Origin: Micropterix aruncella
Lineage: Eukaryota; Arthropoda; Insecta; Lepidoptera; Micropterigidae
Reading direction: 5' to 3'
DNA length: 64,000 bases
Assembly: GCA_944548615.1 (NCBI GenBank)
Contig: OX155960.1
Coordinates: forward strand, 27,321,333-27,385,332
Shown here: piece after piece, positions 42,541-53,400 of the stretch
Position numbering within the stretch: the first letter of the stretch is position 1
Layout: each line of letters starts with the position of its first letter
The notes under the pieces: model-generated
What the model was told of the DNA's origin: nothing
Seen by the model: only the letters and a program-made list of their open reading frames with translations
Database searches by the model: none
Translations under genes and position numbers: made by a program

Positions 42541-43532
42541 GCTGTCAGTGTTTAAACATGAATTTTCTTACAATATCACATACTAAATTTAAATTGCAGT
42601 CACATCCGCAAAACCAAAGTTTAATAAAATCTATATTACACAAATACACGATCAACAATAACAGCCATAATAAATATAACTGGAATACTGTACAGGCTAT
42701 CACAAAAAAAAATATACCTTGAGCGATAATGAATAATGAATGATTTATCCACAATCCAATTTCCATATGGGTAATTTCAATTCTTTTATGAAATTTTAGA
42801 CAACACAGATTGCAGAAACAGATATGAGGTCGTCATTTTTGATCAAGTTGCCTCCGGCTTAAAAAAACATAAAAAACTAAGTGGTAGCATTGATTATTGA
42901 TACTTCTATAATCAACGGTGGTAGGCAAGAAGAAGGCAAATGATATTAAAAATAAAGGTTTATTAATGTAGCAATAAGAAAAGATCAAAACGACAGGGAG
43001 GTTTTGGAACTTTTTTTAAATCTCCATCAAAGTTCAAAAATATATTATTTTGATATAAAATCTAGATAATTTGAGGACATGTAGAGGTGGAGGCAAAGCA
43101 TTTATCGCCATAATTAAATTAGCAATATAAAACACATACCTTGGTATATACCCTCCACGATAGGTCATTTGTAAATATTTGGTAATTTCGGGGAGAAAAG
43201 TTTGGTTCCACCGCGCTTCACTTTGAGCCCTATATCTCCCAAACTATAGGTATTAGGGCAAGTGGGATATCATTTTCGGATAACTCAATGATGGGGAATT
43301 CATTTTCAGAGGAAAAAATACTTATTCATAGACAAAAAAAACAACGTAATTGGTAATATCCAAAAATCACTCAACTTTTTTTTTTACATATACGATGTTT
43401 ACTTTTTAGTCACAAGGATTACAGCAATATTTAGCTTTCCTGGATAACAGCAACATATTTTTTATTGGATTGTCGTAGTAATCTGAAAAAAAAATATAGT
43501 TCATTGCATGGTAGAGCGGCGTATTTACGTTA
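42541..43532. other. intergenic AT-rich DNA
   Basis: No gene or named repeat recognised in about 1 kb. Confidence 0.5.
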
Positions 43533-43662
43533 CCAGTCAAATAGGATCAAGTAGGGGACTTTTAGTATTTTTAACAGTACACCTCAGTGAACATCTATGC
43601 TAAGTTTCAAACTATTACCAGTTATTTCCGTCAAACGTCGAAATTTGTTCCTATTTGACTGG
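43533..43662. mobile_element. 130-base miniature element, 14-base inverted ends
   Basis: The perfect inverted ends CCAGTCAAATAGGA (43533-43546) and TCCTATTTGACTGG (43649-43662) enclose 102 bases. Flanks are TTA and GCTA; no target duplication is clear. Confidence 0.7.
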
Positions 43663-44007
43663 GCTATTCCGTAATAGTGCAGTTTTGACGAACCACGCCA
43701 TGACACCTGAATGATTATTTTACGCTCATGTTAATAAAACCCGTGCGATTATCGCCATGTCTGAAAGCAGTGCTGGGAAAATGCAACAAAGGGCTCCTAT
43801 TCTTGAAAACTTTAGCATGCTAAATTTGTCTATGGCACTTGTAAATCAAATAAACCCATAGACAAATCTGGCATGCTATTTTTTTTCTAGAATCACTCCC
43901 CATATTAAATTTTAAAGTTCCATAAAATTTTAAAATGTGCATTTCCACTTTTTATTATTATGTAGTTCAACCTCAAATTGTTAGGTTTTATTTTCGGAAG
44001 GCGACAC
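43663..44007. other. intergenic AT-rich DNA
   Basis: About 340 bases; a weak inverted pair GGCATGCTA/TAGCATGCTA-like with AAATTTGTCTATGG (43815-43885) is visible. Confidence 0.4.
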
Positions 44008-44405
44008 TAGTGTTGGGTCAATCGATTGAATATTTCAATCGACTAATCAATCACGATTGATTTAGTTGCGACTAACGTTAATCATGATTGACGTAATCGC
44101 GACTAAATCAATTAGTCGTTAATCGTCAATCGCGACTAACTTGCTTTTTAGATACCACCCGATAATTCATTCTCGTCGGTCGGTCTGTCGCGTTCGCGTT
44201 TGCATCGCAACGACCGATGGAAAAACGCAAAAACTGAAGTAGACCGCTGTCGAGAAAATCAATCGCAGACGTTTAATCATCAATCGCGACTAACGATCGA
44301 AACTAATGAAACGATTGATGATTAAACGAATCAATCGTTAGTCATCAATCGCAATTAACGTATTCAATCGTCAATCGTTAGTCGACTAAATTTTGCCCAA
44401 CACTG
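44008..44405. mobile_element. hAT-type non-autonomous element, 8-base target duplication
   Basis: GGCGACAC stands on both sides (44000-44007 and 44406-44413). The ends are TAGTGTTGGG and, inverted, CAGTGTTGGG. An 8-base duplication with CAGTGTTGGG ends is characteristic of hAT. The body is packed with TCAATCG/CGATTGA and TAGTCG words in both orientations. Confidence 0.92.
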
Positions 44406-44413
44406 GGCGACAC

Positions 44414-45108
44414 TATAGTTGAGCATAAAAAAATAGTTTTCAAAATTTCATGATTAAGTAGGATCTACCTGAAAGTAGTACCAACTTTTCCACTGAATTC
44501 GGCCTTGTAATGACATGGGATAATAGGAAAATGAAAAGACGAGACAAATCAAATAAAAATTAAATCAACTTTATTCACTATTAAACCTGTGGTTAAACTT
44601 CAATAAGAACTATACACACAGAAACTAAACTCGAATTGTATAAAAATAGTTTTATCATTCCGTTTCATCCTAATTTTCCAGTACGTCGTCCATATGAAGA
44701 CTTGCCATTCACAATAGATCTATTTTCTTTTAGAAGTTAAAACATTCGACATATTTGGTCAATAAAAATAGATACGCATAAACTGAAATGATTCGTCTTA
44801 AGAATAAGCGATTATTAAATATAACACAAAAACCATAGGTGAATACATTTGAGATATTCCACAGGTTAAAAAACAACTTATTATAAAAGTAACAATCACA
44901 AAACTTGACAGACTGCAAATATATCATTATGGCAAAACAGACATAACACATACAAAGCTGTCGATTAATTCAAACACCTACTTGTCATTTTTACAACAAA
45001 AAAAAAGAAAACTAGAACTAAATCTAAAATGAAAACGTAGTAAGTAAATTATCTAATTTTGAAAGGCCAAATATACAGATCTAGTACTAAAGTAAATGTA
45101 CGCTATTA
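44414..45108. other. intergenic AT-rich DNA
   Basis: No gene seen. A minus-strand AATAAA (about 44570-44577) might serve distal USP10 transcripts, but this is not supported by other evidence. Confidence 0.4.
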
Positions 45109-45770
45109 AGGCCCCATTCATGGGCACTCCATTTGGCAGCGCTCCACTCCATCACTCCAAATTAGTGCATTATCTTGTCGTGAATGTAAAAAACCGCATG
45201 GATTTTGTGACATCGCTCCGAATGTTGGATTTCCAAACACTCCAAAATACAGAGCGGCGCGGCTCCAATGGCCGCAGTACAACTCATCATGAATGCAAAA
45301 CTAACGCTCCGCGTGGCACCATTCCACGCCGCTTTGCTCGTGAGTGTCAAAAACGCACTCCATTTTGAGCTGTCAGCCGGACGCTCTGCCGTATTTGTAA
45401 TGTCGGGAAAAGAGTTTGTATTGGAGGTTATTGAAATATACAGGGAATCAACATGTCTCTGGAAAAGTACTCATCATGATGTCATACTCGTCATGAATTT
45501 CTGACGCTGCAATAGCCACTTTTGTCCATTTACGCTTAAGTTTAAAAAAAATATATAATACAAGCAGCAGCTGACATTAGCAAGCATTTCTCTTCGCTAT
45601 CCATATCGATTATCAATTACCAAAACTTCACACGATTAACAAAATTCTCATATGTACAAAAAATATGGAGTGGCTTCGCGCCGAGCAGTGATCGTTAGTG
45701 TGACAATAATTTGGAAGTCGTCCACCGATGTGGAGCGCTGCCAAATGGGAGAACCCATGAATGGGGACCT
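45109..45770. mobile_element. non-autonomous element with TTA target duplication (Harbinger-like)
   Basis: TTA flanks both ends (45106-45108 and 45771-45773). The ends pair as AGGCCCCATTCATGGG and inverted CCCATGAATGGGGACCT, continuing into TTTGGCAGCGCTCCAC and GTGGAGCGCTGCCAAA. The 662-base body repeats ACTCCA and GGAGTG words. TTA duplication suggests PIF/Harbinger. Confidence 0.8.
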
Positions 45771-45773
45771 TTA

Positions 45774-47342
45774 AACTCTCGCAAGCAGGCAAAGTGCGTT
45801 TAAACACTGATAGAAACTAAAACTATTCACTAACGTATCCCGCTAAAAGTAGTCCCTAAACCATCGACGTATCAATATAGAGTCTGGCATCGGTCAAAGG
45901 GGTGGGCTATGCAGCAAAATAGGCCAGCTAGCTTCTTTGAGATAGGCCACTAGTTAGTGAGCAGTTGTGGCGCGAATAAAATCACCGTTTAATTTTTAAA
46001 ATGCAGTAGGTAGTTTTTAATAGACTGTAAAAGCCATCTGATTTTAGCGACCGACCCAGTACGCCCATGCAAACCGTTCAGGTTAAGTTTGATTATATTA
46101 TTTCGCCATGTCTTAAAATACCTTGTTATGTATTGAGAAATTGCAAGAATACTTCTAGCAAGCAGCTAAAAGCAGTTGTAACTACAAAACACGTTTTTTT
46201 TCTGTAACGATTCAGTGGTAATTTGTATGCGCTTTAGTGAAGTTCGTTTTGTTTGGAGTTCTGCTATTACACTCTCTTCCAGCAGCGTTGTCTCACTTCC
46301 TTGTGGCAAAGATGGAATTGGATTTTTTCTGCAATTTGCATTGAATGCCATGTCTATAATATTCATACGTCAGTGCCTTAAAATGTAAAATTTCACTCAC
46401 TTTAAAACACCGGACATTTAAGCCTTACACCAATTAATGTATCGCTATAGATCTAAGGCAAAAACAACCCTAAATAAAATTAAAAAAATATATTTACAGA
46501 GGATTTTAAAAACATCGTTGCTTGCTCGCAAGAAATAACACTCCGTAATACTGGTGCTAGATTTATATCAAGCTGTGTAAATGAAATTTGATGCAATCGA
46601 TTATTTAAAAAAAGTGCATGCGTTTATCGAGTATCTAACCCTTTCCAAAATTAATGTAAATTAGGCTTTTTTATATTATATACAATTATCCGCTCTATTC
46701 ACAAATTATCTACAAAATTACGAGATGCCGTATGGAGCTTTTCAGCGAACCAACCGCTTATTCTTACAGCTGGGGTAGGAGCAAATTTTATAAGAAAATT
46801 TCAGTCTTTTATTTATGAAGGTTTTCGTAAACGACCCGGGTGAATCAACGACGCGATGATAAATTATATATCGTTAACACAATTTAAACTCTATATATTA
46901 CACACAACATATAATCGTCACCGCAAAACGGTTTTAATAATGTACATAATTACAATATCCAGGAAACATGAGTTACGTCACTATTTTTTTCTATTATCGA
47001 GGGTGTTAAGTTATGAATAAAATTTAACAATACAAACATGGAATAGAACCAGCGTTCTTTGCCGAATAGCTGCGCAGATCCTCGTAACGACAAACTCGCT
47101 GATTCCTTCTCCGTAGACTTTGAAGAAGCAACTCGCTAACCCCACTTTCACAACACCCTCCTGACTTTTACTTATGCACAGCCTCGGGGCACCAATTTTT
47201 TTTTCATTATTATTTATTTTAATATCACAAAAGCCTGATTATGAAATAATAAAAATAGGATCTGTCGTGTGCCAGGGATCCAGTTGAAGGACCACGGTCC
47301 TTGGTTTTAAAACGATTTTCCGCCCATCGTCGAAAAAACCCT
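45774..47342 (-). other. USP10 3' untranslated region and downstream DNA
   Basis: AT-rich DNA downstream of the USP10 stop. The nearest minus-strand AATAAA lies at 47213-47218, about 125 bases after the stop, and another at about 46807-46812. Where the transcript ends cannot be decided. No other gene recognised. Confidence 0.5.
47213..47218 (-). terminator. candidate polyadenylation signal of USP10
   Basis: AATAAA on the minus strand, next to an A-rich tract. Confidence 0.35.
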
Positions 47343-47481
47343 TCAGTCCGCCTTTCCCTGCATTCTGTGTCCGCCGCCACTTGTGTCTTTGCGTCGATAC
47401 ATCACGAGGTATGGCATTCGCGGCGGTTTCGATTTCAGTACTTGCGCTTCGGTTACTTGAGTTACTGTTGAATCATCGTAT
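47343..47481 (-). CDS. USP10: USP10 last exon
   Basis: It completes the Arg split from 49406 and encodes YDDSTVTQVTEAQVLKSKPP and MPYLVMYRRKD, ending at TGA (47345-47343). The Asp pair aligns with the catalytic Asp of human USP10 (RIDDQTVKV). The tail is about 14 residues longer than the human end. Confidence 0.92.
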
Positions 47482-50400
47482 CTGCAAATTATTTAAATTG
47501 ATTGAGACTGATAAATAAAATAAAACACAAACGGGCCCATCATATACTATTATGACACTTCTGGGGGGGTGAACGGTGGATTTCGGACGAACGACCGGCT
47601 GCGGTAGGTTTAGGACAGCTGTCTTGCCACATGTGAGCGAACACCTTACCACCCATTTACTCCCCCCTTCGAAGCCATAGAATTTGAGATGCAGTTTTAG
47701 ATATTTTTCTAGGAAGGAGTTGATTATTTTCCTGGAGAGACCAAGATCTTTAAAGAGCTGAAACAGAGATTTAGCTGGCAGGCCACGAGCGCCAACTTCC
47801 ACCGCGTGAAGGTGAACAGTGAAGCCGTTCCGGGTGACGGCATTTGCGAGATCATGGTATTTATTTAATTTCTACTCGTGGTCTTTTGGGATATTTGATT
47901 CTCATGGAAGTTAATTCTACAATAAGAGTGCCATCTTCCGAGATAGAGAGTAGAGTTATTCTAGTAAGGAGACTTTCAGGGAATTTGTACTGACCTCCAG
48001 AACCCAATCTGAAGCTTTCTTGATTATTGAGAAAGGTTTTGTAGTGAAATGTTTTTTGCATTTAGAGCCATCCCGCACAAACTGTATTGGGGGTTTGGAG
48101 GATACTGTCAAACCCTTGATGGCACGAGCCACTCAGAGGCTAATTACCTCGAGAATAGGACTTTGTTGTGACGGTAAGTGTACCGTCCTTGATCTAAGGC
48201 CACCTTGCAGCCGGCTAGAATGTCTAGCTGTGCAAGGGGTATTGCTACAAAGGGGACATGAACTATCCTCGGCATAGCTCCAATGAGCGAGGTTACTGGG
48301 GTCTGGAAGTGTATGCTAAAAGGCATTTAAATAAAATTTCAGCATCTCTGGCGTCCAGTCATACAACATTACTTTCCAGTGCATTGGAGGAGAAATGCAA
48401 AAGTCTCCAATTGTTGTCCAATCATTCTGGCATTGAAGGCCAATAGCGGGAGCCATACTATTGCTGTCGTAATCTCCCCGCAAGAGATTTCTTCAAGTCC
48501 ACATCGCTCATGGCTGTACTGCCATACCCCAGACCATTGCCATTCTGGCTGATTCCAGCAAGAAACTTTTTCTGGAAGTCTAGGCGGGCTTGTAGATCAT
48601 TTGACTCACTACTGCCACTTATTACATGCTTCGATATTGCTGGATCCTTGGAATTGCTTAAAATCGAATTTTTGGTTATTCTGGAGTTAGCAACACCACT
48701 CGAGTATATATGGAACAATAAACAATAAATAACATATGGAATGAAAAACTCAGTTTTATTAGAACAACTAAAATTACATTGTACAACCAAATAATAAAAA
48801 ATAAACACACCATCTGCTAATACGTAAGACTTCTCACAAGAGGGACTTCTTTGGTTCCACATCGTTCATGTTTGTACTGCCATATCCCAGACCAGTGCCA
48901 TTCTGGCTGATTACAGCAAGAAACTTTTTGTGGAAGTCTACTTGGGCCTGTAGATCATTTGATTACTATGGCCACTTACTACGTGCTTCAATATTGCGGA
49001 ATCCTTAGAATTGGATAGAATCAAAGTTGTTGTTATTCTGGAGTTAGCATAGAGCAGAGAGGGCAATTTTAGAGCTGTCCCAAAATTATGTTTGGACCTG
49101 AAGAGAGCCGAGAGAACAGCAGCTGGTTTGGCAAAGGACCAACAGGATTTTAAACAAGCTGACTTCAGACGGGGAATTTGGGTTTTGGTGAAATTGTAAT
49201 TGAGAAAGGGCCATGACAAACGAAAAGTTAGGCCATAGATCCTTTCTAAGGCCAGAAATTAGCAAGGCATCTATTTTTGCCAGGCAACTACTGAAATGCT
49301 CTATTACATGATGGGCAGAGGGGTCTTTATCTTGATTTTCTTGCCGATGAATTTAAAACGATGATTTGGGTCAATAAGGGAGATATATAACAAGGGCATA
49401 CATACCTAACCCAGCAGCCGCTAGCGTGGGCGGTATCCGTAACGTAATGTCCTTTAGTCGCTTCAGTTCCCTCATGGTAAACGACAGCGAATAGTTTGTA
49501 ACATCGTTGTTTCTGCTGATATTTAGTTTTCGATGACATTATTTCTGAAAAAATGAAACAATAATACTTTGAGACGATAAAAGCATTTGATAAAGTAGAC
49601 TAAGGTGTGTTAACCGCCCTATCTATACGAACGTACGTGATATGGCCGCTATATTATCGCCCGAAAGAGTATGCTCGAGTACAAAAACAAATAAAAAAAG
49701 AAAAAAAACCAGATACGTCAAATACGTCAAAAAAGGGTAATAAATGGGTCTCTAGTGTAAAAAAACTTGTCTGGTATATTGTAAACAAGTATTGTTTTAA
49801 AAAAATCTAATTAAAAAAAAAAACACCTTTTTTTGCTACCTTTTGGACTACCTACCTACCTAATAATAAATAAATACAAACGGAGCTGCCATGGAATTCA
49901 CCGACCGGAGTCGGGCCCATAATACTATTTTTTACACTTCTGGGGAGTGAGCAGTGGATTCCGGACTTACGAACCGGCTGTGGTAGGTTTAGGACAGCTG
50001 TCTTGCCACATGTGAGCGTTCACCTTGCCACCCATTCACTCCCCCTTCGAAGCCATAGAATTTGAGATGCGCAAATCGCAGTTTTAGATAATTTTTCCAA
50101 GAAAGAGTTGATTATTTTTCTGGAAAGGCCAAGATCTTTAAAGAGGTGAAATAGAGATTTAGCTGGCAGGCCACGAGCGCCAACTTCCACCGCGTGAAGG
50201 TATGGTGGTTAATAAAATACGTAATATGTGCATCTTTACTGTTTACTCCCCGGCTAAACAACCACCAACTGACCAGCAAGGAAAGTATTGTGAACGCGGT
50301 AAAAATCGAGCTGGACGGAAATATCCATTTTGAGCCCCCCTCCCCCCACCCCGAGACGATGGAGACTATTTCCAGACTGTCTATTATCTGTCTGTGTGCA

Positions 50401-53400
50401 AGAATTTCTACAGGATAACGCCCAAACGCTTAACCCGATTGAGCTGAAATTTGGTATGCAGGCATCGTTTGGTCATGGTAAGAGTTGAAGAGATTATGGG
50501 TGAAATCTGTCCACCAAGGGGGCGCACTAGTCATATATCATCGAAATATTGGACTTAGAGACTTGAAATTTCGTACACTGACGGCTTGTTAGACTGAAAT
50601 CAGGTTGAAATATCTCATATACAAGCTGCACTTGTATGTTTCTAGCTTTTGCTGTTGCTAGCAAGCTTTAATTGTATTGAGAACGTCTTGTGTATACTTT
50701 ATAAGGCGCGCCCGCTTTTTTTTTTTTTTTTACTTACAAGGTTGATTTTGTGGAAACCGCCTTGTTGCCTGCTGGCCACATTTTCTAGGTGGGCATTTAT
50801 AGCAACACACAGTCAAATACTCAGCCGGTCACCCATCCAAGTATTGACTCCGCCCGACGCTGCTTGACTTCGGTATTAACAAACGAGAACCGGTGTCAAC
50901 GCGGCTACGGATGCTACAACTTATGCAGTATTATACATTTTTATGTTCTCTTTAATTTTTAATTAATATAGTACTCCTGCCGTTTAATATAATATTCCTA
51001 CAAAACAAAATTCCTGATGACAAACTACCAGGAGGACATCGAGGACACACCTGTGAGGAGTACGATTGGATAATTGACAATCTACTATTGTTATTCATCC
51101 ATTCATTAATCATCAAGTAATTCTGATATTTCTTACAACAGTAAGTTTAAATCATAGATTCACTTACTTGGATCTATGGTCAATTCAACAGGGAAATCGA
51201 TGGGTTTAACAATTTTGACAGGGCGAGTCGGTGCGGCCGGATCCAATTGGAAACATTTCAAATGCAATAGCAGCACCACGGGCAACTCGTCCAAAGATAC
51301 CTGAAATAGATGGAAGATAAATAATACAGATTTGAAAACATAAACGGTTCACAGAAGTTGTTATGTTTACCTGATGGTGCATAGTGACAGTGGTTCCGTT
51401 CGATCCGTTTTCGAGACTTCCCCCTTCAATTGTATCTTTCCCTCCTATCAATTCAAGGGCTTCTTTCACGGAACTCGACTTCTGTAAATTTTGTATTTTT
51501 TTAATTTTAACGATGCTTACATATGGAATATTGCATTTTAAAAAATTTATTTGGGAAGGAAAACAAGTACAGGTATCCCGTTGAGCTATGCGGTTAACTG
51601 TTTCCGCATAAGTCAAGACTATCTTTTTGTAAAAAAAAAAAAAACATCTTTCATAGCATTTTTAAAAAAAAAAATAAAGTTCCTCCGAAAACTCAAGTAC
51701 AGTGCATCTCGAGCATTGCTGATTTTTTTCCCGCGTAATTCGAAATTTGCTTAACTTGAGGCCGCCTGCGCACTAGGCGACCGCGACCATGGTCACGGTC
51801 GCGGTCGTTTCTGCGCGACCAAGAAAAGACCAACGTCGAGACCAAGTTTTAATTCAGTATCAAACGTGGACGATGCCGAGTTGGCCGCGACAGCGTAATA
51901 TTTTTTGTATTGCCGAAAAAAGAAAAAGAGACAGAACAAACATTTTTGGGTACATCCATATATCAATAGACGTCCAAAGAAACATTGAATATCAGTTACA
52001 ATGAACTCGGACAGCACGATGATAGGTTTTTAAACACACTTAAATGACAATAAATTCTTTCGATGAATTATTGGAAAAATTACGAATTAAGATGATAGGA
52101 CAACTCACGCGAATGAGATTGTACGACAGTCGGTCTTGCGAGCAACTGTGGACGCCGGTGTAATGACGTGAGACGCGCCGTCGACTGCTCTCCGAGAGCA
52201 GCTGCTCGCGGTGGTGCAGTGCGCGCTTTGGAATATAACATAATGTAAATCGACGGTTGCGGTCGCCTAGTGCGCGGGCGCATAAGTACCGCATAACTCG
52301 AGAGATACTCGTAGAATGTAGATCATTCGGGATCGGGACATGTGGGGGTAGGTAAAGAAAATTTTTGGGGAAATCGTTTTTTTTTTTAAATTTTATTTTA
52401 ATATGAAAGGTGTTGATTATTTAATTTTAAGGTTATGTAGCATTTCTTTTCGTAATTTTGTTTTTATCAACAGATTTCTCGAAAGAAGCAATAATTTATA
52501 TAAGTGTACTGCACTTTTTGAAAACTGCCATTACCCAATATTAAACCCCTTTGCAAAAAAATACTACATCCACGACAAAAAGTGTGAATATAGTACAGAA
52601 ATACTACGAAAATACTACTAAAATTATATGAAAATCTTAGAATGGGGTTGATTAAACTGATTATTTCCAAACATCATATTGGACGAAAAAAATCCTCTTT
52701 ATACCACAGAAAATACTACACACAGTACAAATAATACTAGCGGATGCAATAAACTGCCCGGGGACCGTAGCGGAGCCGCTCAAGTGCAAAGGGTCAAAAA
52801 TGACGTAATGTAATGTCTATTTCCCACATCGGCATCGTCTCGGCGGTCACGGTAGAGGGAGCGGGAGCGGCAGGGACGGAAAGAGAGCAAAGGGTGGCCG
52901 CGACTCGCCTCGATCTCGAGCTGCAGCGTGAAGAAGGGCTCCACGGTGTCGGCGTAGAGCGGTGCGGCGCTGCAGCGCTGCAGGCGCGTGCGGCGCCGGC
53001 CGCGGAAGATGCGCGACAGCGGCGTGCAGCGCCAGCCCGAGCCGCCCCACGGCCGCTCCACCGCGCCCCGGTTGCGCGGGCCCATCACCTGCAAAAGCGG
53101 CTTTGTAGATTAACTAATTAAATGCATAACTACATTCTTCGCATTGCAAGCGTTGACTTGATCATTTACGATAGTGCACCGAAAGAATACTATCTCCGAC
53201 GGATATTACTAATAGCTTTAGAGTATATGATTATATTATAATTATATAATATAAGCCCAGCGCTGCGACGTATCGACGTATTATACCGATGTCACCTTTC
53301 AATGGGCACAAAATGCTTAGAATAAAGTTGCACACTGAGAGCCTTTATGTACACCCTCAATCGAGTCGGCATCTAGCATTCCTTCGTTTACCGAGTACCG

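Noticed and set aside
50821..50917. Functional 5S rRNA gene
   Set aside because: Only the first ~95 bases are 5S-like, with many substitutions, followed by a foreign body and an A tail; a SINE is the better reading.
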